From QWOP01 sp003669605 (GTDB taxonomy: Bacteria > Planctomycetota > Planctomycetia > Pirellulales > UBA1268), in assembly GCA_947481985.1 (NCBI GenBank), contig CANKIK010000027.1, positions 1 through 39,228 of the forward strand: a DNA stretch of 39,228 nucleotides. The letters are read 5' to 3'. This document shows positions 31,119 through 39,228 of this stretch, one piece after another. A model generated the notes under the pieces. It did no database searches. It was not told the origin of the DNA and worked only from the letters and a program-made list of their open reading frames with translations. Position 1 is the stretch's first letter. Each line of letters starts with the position of its first letter. The position numbers and the translations under genes are program-made.

Positions 31119-32297
31119 ATGGTCATGCGATGGTCGAGCAAGTTTTTTGGTGTGGCCGGAGTCCTCGTCGCCGCGCCGTTCCTCTCCGCCGCCGAACCTC
31201 CCGGCGACACCGTCACGCTCCAGGCGACGGTTGAGGCCAGTGCGGATGGCCAGTCAGGGCCGACTCCCCTGCGTGTGACCGTCCTCGACGAGAACGGCCA
31301 GAAGGTGACGGTCAATGGAGGAGCAACGGCCGACATCAAGACGTTCACGATCCGTCTCGTTGGCGATGGCAACGGCGTTGCTGTCGTCTCGGCCGACGCG
31401 CCTGGGGCGGAAGCGCGAAAGGTGCCCTTCATCGGCGTTGCCACCTCGCCACTGGCCCCCCAGGTGCGGGCACAGACGAACCTGCCGGAGGACGTGGGGC
31501 TGACCGTCGACGTCGTTGCTGCCGGCAGCCCGGCGGCGAAGGCGGGACTCAAGCCCTACGACATCCTGGCGAAGTACGACGATCAGCTTGTCTGCGCCGC
31601 TGTGCAACTCTCGGCGCTGGTGAAGCGCACTGGTACCGGCAAGACAGCGACGCTCGCCGTCCTCCGGGGGGGAAAAGAGATGCAAGTCGAGGTGATTGTT
31701 GGCGAGCACGCTGCCGAGGCGACGCTCCAGGCGAGCGACCTCAACCTCACCATGCTGGCCGACGTGGCCTCGAGCGGCGGGTTGGGAATCGTCGCCGGAC
31801 AACTGCTCGATCCGGAGATCCTCAAGCTCCTCGAGCAGCAAGGCGTGACGGCAGGACGGGCGGTGGTGACACAGCCACAGGCTGGCTCCCCCCTCGGCAT
31901 GCCTCTGCCCGTGCTCCCACAGCCGGCTCTCAACCAGTTCGTTCCGCCGACGGCAGCCCAGCAGTCGACGATCCAGAAGAACCAGCGGTTTCTGTTGGTG
32001 AATCCCACCACGCAGTCGCAGAGCCAGTCGGTGTCGATCGTCAAGAACGACGAGGGACAAATCGAGATCCGGGAAGTCAACGGCCAGCGCACGGTGACGA
32101 TTCTCGACACGGCAGGTGCGCAGCAGTTCACCGGCCCGCTCAACAACGATGACGACCGCGCGCGGATCCCAGAGGCACTCCGCCGGCGGCTTGAGCAGGC
32201 CGAAGCATCGGCTCGGCCTCGCGCTGCTGCTGCTGCTGCAGGAGGAGTCGCGCCGGCCCCTGCCGCCGGGGCCCCAACTGCGGGCCGGCCGGAGTAA
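31119..32297 (+). CDS. Secreted PDZ-domain protein
   Basis: 392 residues. A signal peptide of about 25 residues (FFGVAGVLVAAPFLSAAE) directs export; the ATG at 31119 follows ACGGAG. A PDZ-like domain lies at about 105-200, with VPFIGVATSPLAPQVRAQTN, LTVDVVAAGSPAAKAGLKPY and DILAKYDDQLV forming the peptide-binding loop and core. No protease domain is attached, so it is a binding rather than a cutting protein. The C-terminal 40 residues are Ala/Pro-rich. It follows the ECF sigma/anti-sigma pair but starts 269 bases later, behind a repeat array, so it probably has its own promoter. A role in envelope-stress sensing is inferred from this neighbourhood. Confidence 0.88.
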   Translation: MVMRWSSKFFGVAGVLVAAPFLSAAEPPGDTVTLQATVEASADGQSGPTPLRVTVLDENGQKVTVNGGATADIKTFTIRLVGDGNGVAVVSADAPGAEARKVPFIGVATSPLAPQVRAQTNLPEDVGLTVDVVAAGSPAAKAGLKPYDILAKYDDQLVCAAVQLSALVKRTGTGKTATLAVLRGGKEMQVEVIVGEHAAEATLQASDLNLTMLADVASSGGLGIVAGQLLDPEILKLLEQQGVTAGRAVVTQPQAGSPLGMPLPVLPQPALNQFVPPTAAQQSTIQKNQRFLLVNPTTQSQSQSVSIVKNDEGQIEIREVNGQRTVTILDTAGAQQFTGPLNNDDDRARIPEALRRRLEQAEASARPRAAAAAAGGVAPAPAAGAPTAGRPE

Positions 32298-32325
32298 CAG
32301 TCGAGCGATGGGTGGGCGTCGCGAG

Positions 32326-32383
32326 CCCCGAGGATTCTCCCAGTGGTAGCGGAGAATTCTGGGAACGTCGAGAATCCCCGGGG
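32326..32383 (+). promoter_or_regulatory. Long imperfect hairpin overlapping a terminator arm (attenuator-like)
   Basis: CCCCGAGGATTCTC at 32326-32339 pairs with GAGAATCCCCGGGG at 32370-32383 (13 of 14 pairs), with an inner CCCAG/CTGGG stem. The right arm contains the left arm of the terminator at 32376-32409, so the two structures exclude each other. Confidence 0.5.
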
Positions 32384-32409
32384 TCGGGCGCAGCGGCCCC
32401 GGGGTTTTT
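32376..32409 (+). terminator. Intrinsic terminator ahead of the sulfatase operon
   Basis: CCCCGGGG (32376-32383), a 13-base loop, CCCCGGGG (32397-32404) and TTTTT (32405-32409). It follows the PDZ gene by about 80 bases and ends 17 bases before the sulfatase ATG. It can stop read-through from the PDZ gene or act in the leader of the sulfatase operon. Confidence 0.7.
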
Positions 32410-32426
32410 CATGCGGGGGTGAATCG

Positions 32427-33806
32427 ATGTCGATCCGGTCGCCGTTGTGGATTCTGTTGGCTCTCGCCATCTTCCCTGCCGCCAGCGCGACTGCTGCTCC
32501 TCCCAACGTCGTCCTCATCGTTGCCGACGACCAGCACTGGCGGGATTATGCCTTCATGGGGCATCCCCACCTGCGGACGCCAAACCTCGACCGGCTCGCC
32601 CGCGAGAGCCTGCTCTACCGCCGTGGGTATGTGCCGTCGAGCCTCTGCTGCCCGAGCCTCGCCTCGCTCATCACCGGTCGCTTCCCCCACGAACACCGCG
32701 TGGTCGGCAACGATCCCCCGGAATCCGCTGCCGCGCGGAACACCCCGCCAGGGGAGCGACTCTTCGCGGCGGGGCGCGAGGCGATGAACCGCCATCTCGA
32801 AGCCTGGCCGACGCTGCCGGGGCTTTTGGCCGCGGCAGGCTACCGCTGCCTGCAGACCGGCAAATGGTGGCAGGGGGATTTTTCCAGAGGGGGCTTCACC
32901 GAGGGGATGACGCGCGGCGAACGCCACGGCGACGACGGCCTGAGGATCGGCCGCGAGACGATGGCACCACTGGAGGAATTCATCACCGATTGCAAGGCAC
33001 AGCAAACGCCGTTCTTCGCCTGGTATGCGCCGATGCTGCCGCACGACCCCCACGATCCGCCGGCCGATCTCGTCGATCACTATGCCGCCTTGGCGCCGAG
33101 CATCCATCACGCCCGCTACTGGGGCAACATCGAACGCTTCGATCGCACCGTCGGCCGGTTGCTCGACCTCCTCGACGCAGAGGGGCTGGCCGAGTCGACG
33201 CTCGTGATCTTCGTCACCGACAACGGCTGGATCCAAAGCGCCGACCATCCGCGCTGTGCCCCGCGCTCGAAGCGCTCCCCCTATGACGGCGGCCTCCGGA
33301 CCCCGATCATGCTCCGTCAGCCGGGGCGGATCGCCCCGGGGGAGAGCGATGTGCCGGTCTCGAGCCTCGATATCTTCCCCACGGTGCTGACCTCCTGCAG
33401 CGCTCTCCTGCCGCCGGGACTTGCGGGGATTGATCTCCTCGATCCGGCCGCGGTGGCCGCGCGGCGGCAGGTCTTCGGCGAGTGTTACACCCACACGCTC
33501 GTCGACCTCAACGATCCCGCCAGCAGCCTCCTCTGGCGGTGGACCGTCCGGGGGCGTTGGAAGCTTGTCGTGCCGGAGAGGCTGGCGGCGGGCGACCCGC
33601 GGCTCTTGTCCGAGGGCGAAGCCCTCGACGCCGACAGCCGGGCCTGGCTCGGATCGGGTTTTGCGCGCCTGTTTGACGTCGTGGCCGACAGCGATGAAAA
33701 CGGAGACGTTGCCGCGGAGCATCCCGACGTGGTGGCCGATCTCCTCGACAGCCTCGATGCCTGGTGGACACCGGGCCGACACCCGACCGGAGCCAGTACG
33801 CCATGA
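32427..33806 (+). CDS. Secreted sulfatase, formylglycine-type with altered core motif
   Basis: 459 residues from the ATG at 32427. Signal peptide about 1-24 (LALAIFPAASATAAP). It is a PF00884-type sulfatase: VVLIVADDQHWRDYAFMG supplies metal ligands D34 and D35, and FVTDNGWIQ the later D-N pair. The nucleophile region is SSLCCPSLASLITGRFPHEH: C74-C75-P76-S77-L78. In the standard C-x-P-x-R motif the fifth position is Arg; here it is Leu. The Cys to be turned into formylglycine would be C74. K/R residues in PRSKRSPYDGGLRTP fit the substrate pocket. It should remove sulfate from an exported sugar polymer, if matured. It is the first gene of a plus-strand operon and ends inside the next start (ATGA). 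Confidence 0.93.
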   Translation: MSIRSPLWILLALAIFPAASATAAPPNVVLIVADDQHWRDYAFMGHPHLRTPNLDRLARESLLYRRGYVPSSLCCPSLASLITGRFPHEHRVVGNDPPESAAARNTPPGERLFAAGREAMNRHLEAWPTLPGLLAAAGYRCLQTGKWWQGDFSRGGFTEGMTRGERHGDDGLRIGRETMAPLEEFITDCKAQQTPFFAWYAPMLPHDPHDPPADLVDHYAALAPSIHHARYWGNIERFDRTVGRLLDLLDAEGLAESTLVIFVTDNGWIQSADHPRCAPRSKRSPYDGGLRTPIMLRQPGRIAPGESDVPVSSLDIFPTVLTSCSALLPPGLAGIDLLDPAAVAARRQVFGECYTHTLVDLNDPASSLLWRWTVRGRWKLVVPERLAAGDPRLLSEGEALDADSRAWLGSGFARLFDVVADSDENGDVAAEHPDVVADLLDSLDAWWTPGRHPTGASTP

Positions 33807-35110
33807 AGACCCCCCGCCGCGCCCCGCTCATGGCCTTGGTGTTGCTGGCCGGCAGTCTTGTCGCCCCCCAGTCTGCCAATGCCGAGAACTGGCCCAACTG
33901 GCGCGGCCCCACGTCCGATGGCGTCGCTTCCGGTTCGGGCTACGCGACGCATTGGAGCCCTGAGGAGAACGTCGCCTGGAAGGTGGCGCTGCCGGGGCTT
34001 GGCGCCAGCACTCCGGCAGTCTGGGGGGAACGGATGGTGCTCACCTGCGCCATCGACGGCCAGGATGCCGCGCTGTGCTTCGATCGCAGCGGCACAGAGT
34101 TGTGGCGGCAGACCCTCGGCAGTGAAAAGCCGGGGAAGCATGCCAAGGCCACCGGCTGCAATCCCTCGCCGGCGACCGACGGGAAGCATGTCTGGGTCTA
34201 CTTCAAGAGTGGGGAACTTGCGGCCCTCGATCTGGCCGACGGCAGTCTGGTCTGGAAGGAGAACCTCCAGGAGAAATTCGGCGCCGACACCCTCTGGTGG
34301 GATCTCGGCACCAGCCCGGTGCTCACCCAGGATGCAGTGGTGGTGGCGGTGATGCACTCAGGCCCCAGTTATCTGGCCGCCTTCGGCCGCATTGATGGCA
34401 AGCTCCTCTGGAAAGTGGACCGCAACCTGGAGGCCCCGGAGGAGGCGGCGCAGAGTTATTCCACGCCGCTGGTGGTCAAGGGAGAGGATCGATTCGGTGA
34501 GCCCGCTGAAGTTCTTTTTCTGCTCGGGGCCGACCATGTCACGGCGCACGACGCCGCTTCGGGGGCGGAGTTGTGGCGTGTGGGGGGGCTCAATCCGGCG
34601 GGGGAGAAGTACTTCCGCTCGATCGCCTCGCCGGTGGTGGCCGATGACCTGGTGATTGCCCCCTATGCCCGCGGCAGCACGCTCACGGCGGTGAGGCGAG
34701 GCGGGAAGGGGGATGTGACGCACAGCCACGTTGCCTGGACGCGGCAGGATCTCGGCGCTGATGTGCCCACGCCGGCGTTCCAGGATGGCCGGATCGTCGT
34801 CTGCACCGATGGCGGCAAGGTGGCCTGCCTCGATGCCCCCACTGGCAAAACCCTCTGGGAGGGAGAGCTGCCCAGGAATCGCCACGCCTACTCGGCATCG
34901 CCGGTGCTCGTCGACGGCAAGATCCTAGTGACTCGCGAGGATGGTGAGAGTGCGGTGCTGGAGGGACCGGTGGCGTCGTCCAGCGGTGGTGGGTTCAGGG
35001 TGCTCGGGGGCGGGACTGTGGCTGAGATGACGGTGGCCACCCCGGTGTGCGTTGACGGCAGGATCTTCCTGCGGACGCACGACAGCATCTGGTGCATCGC
35101 AGCGCAATGA
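33803..35110 (+). CDS. Exported PQQ-like beta-propeller protein
   Basis: 435 residues from the ATG at 33803, which overlaps the sulfatase stop by 4 bases. Signal peptide about 1-27 (LMALVLLAGSLVAPQSANAE). The rest is a repeated PQQ-propeller pattern, with blade-like segments such as NWPNWRGPTSDGVASGSGYA, VWVYFKSGELAALDLADGSL, DTLWWDLGTSPVLTQDA and GKVACLDAPTGKTLWEGELP. The W-R-G-P start is frequent in planctomycete periplasmic propellers of the BamB/quinoprotein fold. No PQQ-ligand Cys pair or cytochrome domain is present, so it is more likely a binding or scaffold protein than a dehydrogenase. Coupling to a sulfatase suggests a role with sulfated glycans. Confidence 0.9.
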   Translation: MKTPRRAPLMALVLLAGSLVAPQSANAENWPNWRGPTSDGVASGSGYATHWSPEENVAWKVALPGLGASTPAVWGERMVLTCAIDGQDAALCFDRSGTELWRQTLGSEKPGKHAKATGCNPSPATDGKHVWVYFKSGELAALDLADGSLVWKENLQEKFGADTLWWDLGTSPVLTQDAVVVAVMHSGPSYLAAFGRIDGKLLWKVDRNLEAPEEAAQSYSTPLVVKGEDRFGEPAEVLFLLGADHVTAHDAASGAELWRVGGLNPAGEKYFRSIASPVVADDLVIAPYARGSTLTAVRRGGKGDVTHSHVAWTRQDLGADVPTPAFQDGRIVVCTDGGKVACLDAPTGKTLWEGELPRNRHAYSASPVLVDGKILVTREDGESAVLEGPVASSSGGGFRVLGGGTVAEMTVATPVCVDGRIFLRTHDSIWCIAAQ

Positions 35111-35151
35111 GCCTGAATGGGCCGTCTCCGCAGGCCAGTCAGGAAAAAACG

Positions 35152-37104
35152 ATGATCCCCACGCGCCGCATGTTGTGTCTCCTTGCCTCCTTGCTCTGGA
35201 CAGCCGGGGGCTTGGCAGTCCTCACCTCCGCGGCCGATCCACAGGCGTTGGCAGAGGGGGACCCCGCCGCCGGGCTTCCGGTCCGACGGGTGCTGGTGAT
35301 CGACCAGGAAGTTGTCACGCGGCCTTCATTCGTGCAATTTATGGAGGGGTTTCGCGCCGGTATGGCCGAGGCGAAGGCGATTCGCTCTGAGTTGTTTATC
35401 GAGACGCTCGACATCACCCGGTTGGGGCTGAGGGTTGACGAAATCGATGAGTCTGTGGGGTGGCTGTTGCAGAAGTACGCCGGCACGACGTTCGACGTGA
35501 TCTGCGCCACCAGCGGCGTGGCGCTTGAGTTTGCGATCGCCAGTCGTCCACGGCTCTCCCCCGCAGCCACGATCCTGGCCTTCACGCGGCCCGGTGAGCA
35601 GAGTCTGCAGCTCGAGAATGTGCCGCGGATCACCTTCGCGTCGGTGGGTTCGCCCATCGGCAGCACGCTCGATCTGGCCGCCAGGCTGTTTCCCCAGACA
35701 CGACGGCTGGCGTTCGTCGGCCAGGCTGAGCCGCACCCGCGGATGACGGCACAGATGGTCTCTGAGGCGCAGGTGTATGCCGCGTTGCACGGCTACGAAT
35801 TCATCTCCCTGGTTGATTTGCCATTGGCCGGAGTGCGACAGCGGCTCCGCGACCTGCCGCCAGACAGCGTTGTCTTCTACCAAGGCTATTGGAAAGACGA
35901 ACTGGGCCGGCTCCATGTGCCGGCGGAAATCCTGGAGACGCTCTGTTCCGACTCTGTGGCACCGGTGTTTGGCTGGGTCGACAGTTATGTCGGTCGAGGA
36001 ATTGTCGGGGGGGTGTGCGGCGAGAGCCAGGTTTTCGGTCGAATGTGTGGGGAATTTGTGCTGGGATGCCATGACGGCCAGGTGCCAACGTCGATCGAGG
36101 CCACTGGGCGGACGATGCTCGACGCCCGGGCGCTCCACCGCTTCGGCGTCCCGCAGAACCTCGTGCCCGCCGGAAGCAGGATCCAATTTCAGGAGCCGCG
36201 GCTCTTAGACCGTTACTGGCCGCAGATCCTCGGCGGGGTGACGCTGGTCGCGCTCCAGACGGGCTTCATCGTCGCGCTCGTCAGGCAAATGCGCGGGCGG
36301 CGCAGGGCCGAGCGGATCGTGCGCGAGCAGCGCGATCAGATCGCCCATGCGGGGCGGGTGTCGACGCTTGGCCAGTTGGCGGCGTCGCTGGCCCACGAAC
36401 TCGGACAGCCGCTCGGCGCCATCCTCAACAACATCGAGGCCGCGGAGATCATTCTCCGTGATGACGACTCTGAAAACGCCCCCGAACTCCGCGCGATCGT
36501 CGCTGACATCGCTGCCGACGACCGTCGGGCGGGGGCGGTTCTCGACCGCATCCGGGCGATGGTCCGCAAGCAGCGGTTCACCGTTGGGCCAGTCGACGTT
36601 CCCCGCCTGATCCGCGACGTGCTCTCCCTCGTCGGGCCGGGTTTGGCAAGCGACGGGATCGCCGTCAGTGTCGCCTGCGATCCGGGAGTGCCGCTGGTGG
36701 CGGGCGACGCGATTCTCCTCCAGCAGGCGCTGCTCAATCTCCTGGGTAATTCGGCCGAAGCAATCCGAGCGCGGGAGGCAGCCTCGTCTGCTGGCCCGCA
36801 GGCTTCTGCCCGAACCCGGGGAGGACGGGGAGAGGGACAGATCGCGATTCGTGCCGCCTGGGACGGCGTTGACGGCGTCTCTCTGACGGTGGTCGACAAC
36901 GGTGGCGGAATCGGGGAAACTCCCCTCAATCGATTCTTGGAACCTTTTCACACCACCAAGGAACAGGGGCTGGGGATGGGACTATCGATCGTGCAGTCGA
37001 TCGTCGAGCAGCACGAGGGCCGGCTGAGACTGGAAAATATTGCCAACCACGGCCTCTCGGTGAGTCTCTGCTTGCCGGCCTGGGATCAAAGGAAAACCGC
37101 ATGA
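35152..37104 (+). CDS. Sensor histidine kinase with an ABC-type periplasmic ligand-binding domain
   Basis: 650 residues from the ATG at 35152 (AGGA 8 bases upstream and a signal sequence directly after); an ATG at 35107 overlaps the preceding stop. Signal or first helix 8-27. Residues about 45-345 match the ABC substrate-binding family PF04392: VRRVLVIDQEVVTRPSFVQF, FDVICATSGVALEFA and PDSVVFYQGYWKDE. A membrane helix lies at 358-377. HisKA has LAASLAHELGQPLGAILNN with H416, a DctB/FixL-like box. The ATPase part has QQALLNLLGNSAEAI, VVDNGGGIGE and GLGMGLSIVQS. It probably binds a small organic ligand outside and signals to the regulator encoded next (ATGA overlap at 37101). Confidence 0.93.
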   Translation: MIPTRRMLCLLASLLWTAGGLAVLTSAADPQALAEGDPAAGLPVRRVLVIDQEVVTRPSFVQFMEGFRAGMAEAKAIRSELFIETLDITRLGLRVDEIDESVGWLLQKYAGTTFDVICATSGVALEFAIASRPRLSPAATILAFTRPGEQSLQLENVPRITFASVGSPIGSTLDLAARLFPQTRRLAFVGQAEPHPRMTAQMVSEAQVYAALHGYEFISLVDLPLAGVRQRLRDLPPDSVVFYQGYWKDELGRLHVPAEILETLCSDSVAPVFGWVDSYVGRGIVGGVCGESQVFGRMCGEFVLGCHDGQVPTSIEATGRTMLDARALHRFGVPQNLVPAGSRIQFQEPRLLDRYWPQILGGVTLVALQTGFIVALVRQMRGRRRAERIVREQRDQIAHAGRVSTLGQLAASLAHELGQPLGAILNNIEAAEIILRDDDSENAPELRAIVADIAADDRRAGAVLDRIRAMVRKQRFTVGPVDVPRLIRDVLSLVGPGLASDGIAVSVACDPGVPLVAGDAILLQQALLNLLGNSAEAIRAREAASSAGPQASARTRGGRGEGQIAIRAAWDGVDGVSLTVVDNGGGIGETPLNRFLEPFHTTKEQGLGMGLSIVQSIVEQHEGRLRLENIANHGLSVSLCLPAWDQRKTA

Positions 37105-37760
37105 CGTCGACGGTCTATGTCATCGACGACGACGCCTCGTTCCTCCGCAGCATGGGCCGGCGCCTCCGCAGCCACGGCTACACGGTCGAGACCTATCAAT
37201 CCGTCGCCGACTTCCTCTCCCGCCCCGCCCCAGAATCGCCCGGCTGCGTGCTCACCGATCTGCAGATGCCCAAACGTGACGGCTTCGAGCTCCAAGAGTC
37301 GCTGGCGAAAACCGCCAATCCGCTGCCGGTGGTCTTCGTGACCGGCAAGGGGGACATTCCCACCAGCGTCCGGGCGATGCGTGGGGGGGCGGAGGATTTT
37401 CTCACCAAGCGCGCCGATTCCTCCGATCTGTTGGCGGCGATCAAGCGGGCGATCGAGCGGGACCGCCGGGAGCGGGCGGCTCGGGCGCGGCGGGCCGAGG
37501 CGCGGCGGTCGCTCTCCAAACTCTGCGACCGGGAGTTGCAGATGCTTCTGGGGGTCGTGAAGGGGATGCAGAACAAGGATATGGCGATTGAGTACGGGCT
37601 CTCGGAGCGGACGGTCAAGTACTACCGCACGTTCCTCACGCGCCGTCTCGACATTTACACCTCGGTCGACCTCACGCGTCTGGTGCAGGACGCGGGGCTG
37701 TCGATCGCAGATCTCGCCGCGCTCGCCGCCGACGCCCCCCCCGGACCGCAGCACGGCTGA
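37101..37760 (+). CDS. FixJ/NarL-type response regulator
   Basis: 219 residues. The receiver has STVYVIDDDASFLRSMGRRL with the acidic triplet, D53 (VLTDLQMPKRDG), T81 and the Lys of DFLTKRADSS; the Pro after that Lys is replaced by Arg. The C-terminal LuxR-type helix-turn-helix includes CDRELQMLLGVVKGMQNKDM and LSERTVKYYRTFLTRRLDI. It is the expected partner of the kinase before it. The operon order sulfatase-propeller-kinase-regulator makes autoregulation by the product of the sulfatase pathway likely. A C-terminal Ala/Pro tail of about 15 residues is not typical of the family. Confidence 0.93.
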   Translation: MTSTVYVIDDDASFLRSMGRRLRSHGYTVETYQSVADFLSRPAPESPGCVLTDLQMPKRDGFELQESLAKTANPLPVVFVTGKGDIPTSVRAMRGGAEDFLTKRADSSDLLAAIKRAIERDRRERAARARRAEARRSLSKLCDRELQMLLGVVKGMQNKDMAIEYGLSERTVKYYRTFLTRRLDIYTSVDLTRLVQDAGLSIADLAALAADAPPGPQHG

Positions 37761-37798
37761 GAGCCGCCAGCCGAGGTGTCCCCGCGCGCCCAGTCTTC

Positions 37799-39121
37799 CT
37801 ACCGTGCTGCCGGCAGCACGCGGGCTGCGAAGTCGGCAAAATGCCCCCAGTCGACGGCGGTGATGTCGTGGGGGCCGCTGCGGACGTGGTAGCCGATCGT
37901 CCGTCCGACCGGCTCGTTGACCGCTGGGAAGGAGTCGGTCCCGAGCCCTTCCTTCCCGAAGAGTTTCCAGGCCGGTCCTGCGGCCACCGCGCCGAGGAAC
38001 TCGCCGCGCGGGTCGGCCCACAGATCCTCCGCGGCACTGGAGACGTAGAGCGGCCGCGGCGCCGCCATCGCCAGGACGACGTGTTGGTCGACAGGGAGCT
38101 CTGTCTCGCGGTCGGCGTAGGTGGCAAACGTCGGCGCGAACCAGTGGGGGAACGACGTCGTGATCCGCCGCACCGTCTCGCCAAAGTTCCGCCGTTCGAG
38201 CGCCGCGCCACCGCAGCCCGATTCATTTGCGACCACCATCGCGAAGCGCTCGTCGCCGGCGCCTGCCCACAGCGACGTCTTCCCGAGACGCGAGTGGCCG
38301 ACGACGATCACGCGCTCGGCGTCGATCTCGGGGAGCGTCACGAGCCAGTCGAGGATCCGCGACAACTGCCAGGCCCAGGTGGAGATCGCTCCTGGTTCGT
38401 CCCCGCGCACCATCCGCGCATCACCGACGGCGAAACCGAGCGCGGGGAGGGCGCTGGCCTTTCGGCCATCGGCATGGTCGGGGAAGACGTCGCCGCAGTA
38501 GGCCGTCGCGGTGGCGTAACCCCGGTCGTGGAGGAGTTTGACGGGCCAGCGGCTGGCGAGGGTGCCGCGGGAAGACTCTTTCGCCTGGTTGTTGTCGACG
38601 CCAGTCTCCTTGCCATTGGGCACCCAGCCGGAGGGGATGCCGACGGCAGGGTCAGGAGTCTCGGCGTGGTTGCCACCGAAATTGAGATGGAGAAACGTCG
38701 GCAGTTTTTCCTGCCTGCCGCCGTTTGGCGACGGCGGCAGGTAGAGGAGCACGTCGGTCGTCGGCGCATCGGGGCCGTGGCCCAGCCGCAGACGGGCTTG
38801 GATCCTGGTCGCGCCATCGGGGCCGGGGCCGCGTTCGACATGTTCGGCGGTCACCGGTACCGCCGGCAGCAGCCGGCCGTATTCGCTCGACTCAAGGAGC
38901 CCTAGCCAGCGCGGGCGGGCTACCGTTAGCCACGCCTTGGGCGTGGCAACGGCTTGGCCGTCGGGGCCCGCAAGGAGATCGGGCAGGGTGTATTCCCGGA
39001 CCAGAGTCTCGTCGTAATTAAACTCCTCTTGCGGAGCCTGGGCGGATATATCGTGCTTCATGGTGGCGGCCAGAAGCAGGGAGAGGATGGTGGCGACGAG
39101 AAGGGCACGGAGGCGCATCAT
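37799..39121 (-). CDS. CE15-type glucuronoyl esterase-like hydrolase
   Basis: 440 residues from the ATG at 39121, with GGAG 5 bases upstream; the open frame to 39205 has no such site. A signal sequence covers about 1-28 (ATILSLLLAATMKHDISAQA). The alpha/beta hydrolase core has TFLHLNFGGNHAETPDPAVG and the nucleophile motif VVGHSRLGKTSLWAGAGDER with S277. The acid is probably E300 in VVANESGCGG and the base H418 in GPHDITAVDW. GHSRLGK and HDIT...DW are the bacterial CE15 pattern. CE15 enzymes cleave ester bonds of 4-O-methyl-glucuronic acid in lignin-carbohydrate complexes. It is convergent with the operon before it, so regulation is separate. Confidence 0.9.
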   Translation of the reverse strand: MMRLRALLVATILSLLLAATMKHDISAQAPQEEFNYDETLVREYTLPDLLAGPDGQAVATPKAWLTVARPRWLGLLESSEYGRLLPAVPVTAEHVERGPGPDGATRIQARLRLGHGPDAPTTDVLLYLPPSPNGGRQEKLPTFLHLNFGGNHAETPDPAVGIPSGWVPNGKETGVDNNQAKESSRGTLASRWPVKLLHDRGYATATAYCGDVFPDHADGRKASALPALGFAVGDARMVRGDEPGAISTWAWQLSRILDWLVTLPEIDAERVIVVGHSRLGKTSLWAGAGDERFAMVVANESGCGGAALERRNFGETVRRITTSFPHWFAPTFATYADRETELPVDQHVVLAMAAPRPLYVSSAAEDLWADPRGEFLGAVAAGPAWKLFGKEGLGTDSFPAVNEPVGRTIGYHVRSGPHDITAVDWGHFADFAARVLPAAR

Positions 39122-39228
39122 GAGGCTCCGGAACGCTGTGGTGGAAAGGCCGCCCGCCCCCGTCTCTGGGGCGCGGTGCGGCACAGGGAGATCGTAGCGG
39201 ATCACTCGGGGGCGCAGCGACGCGCTCG

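Noticed and set aside
37803..37820. 18-bp perfect palindrome CGTGCTGCCGGCAGCACG as a special element
   Set aside because: It codes for the last residues of the esterase (RVLPAA) and at most doubles as a weak terminator for the convergent regulator gene.

Overview
The window looks like chromosomal DNA of a high-GC planctomycete, probably a Pirellulales-type lineage. The evidence is three DUF1501 proteins, two DUF1549/DUF1553 proteins with C-x-x-C-H sites, a large PVC-type membrane-bound dehydrogenase/heme-binding protein, a sulfatase, an anti-sigma/VWA fusion, and two secreted proteins with N-termini resembling the planctomycete extracellular signature (an L-E-x-R-like motif). No rRNA, tRNA, CRISPR array or transposase was seen. 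Most long open frames opposite real genes are high-GC shadows and are left out.

Layout. 1-688 (-) is the 5' part of a CBM2-linker-chitinase-like gene that runs off the window. 1058-3221 (-) is an OmpR-type regulator and its histidine kinase. 3353-4232 (-) is a small-protein/nucleotidyltransferase pair bounded by an 18-bp direct repeat and followed by a 38-bp perfect palindrome. 4314-4922 (-) is an exported cyclophilin. 5077-8414 (-) is a DUF1549/DUF1553-DUF1501 pair, and 8570-9739 (-) a MalY/PatB-like aminotransferase. 9943-13205 (+) is an ECF sigma factor overlapping a giant anti-sigma/VWA protein. 13218-23845 is a 10.6-kb one-direction (-) run: FmdB zinc ribbon, ceramidase-like hydrolase, membrane-bound dehydrogenase, an apparently inserted rhuM gene, DUF1549/DUF1553, DUF1501 and a small lipoprotein. 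24170-25552 (+) is a third DUF1501, 25598-26518 (-) a GT2 glycosyltransferase, and 26648-29377 (-) a large surface protein with a cyclophilin domain. 29730-32297 (+) is a second ECF/anti-sigma module followed by a secreted PDZ protein. 32427-37760 (+) is a tightly packed sulfatase / PQQ-propeller / sensor kinase / FixJ-like regulator operon. 37799-39121 (-) is a CE15 glucuronoyl-esterase-like enzyme.

How it fits together. The genes suggest a polysaccharide-degrading heterotroph (chitinase, sulfatase, CE15 esterase, DUF1501/DUF1549 sets) with heavy extracytoplasmic sensing (two two-component systems, two ECF modules). The least expected signals are the nucleotidyltransferase cassette with repeat boundaries, the rhuM insertion carrying what looks like the tail of a lost upstream gene, a domain shared by the two proteins that flank rhuM, a sulfatase with Leu in place of the Arg of its C-x-P-x-R motif, a 14-bp x 5 tandem repeat ahead of the PDZ gene, and several intergenic palindromes or mutually exclusive hairpins.
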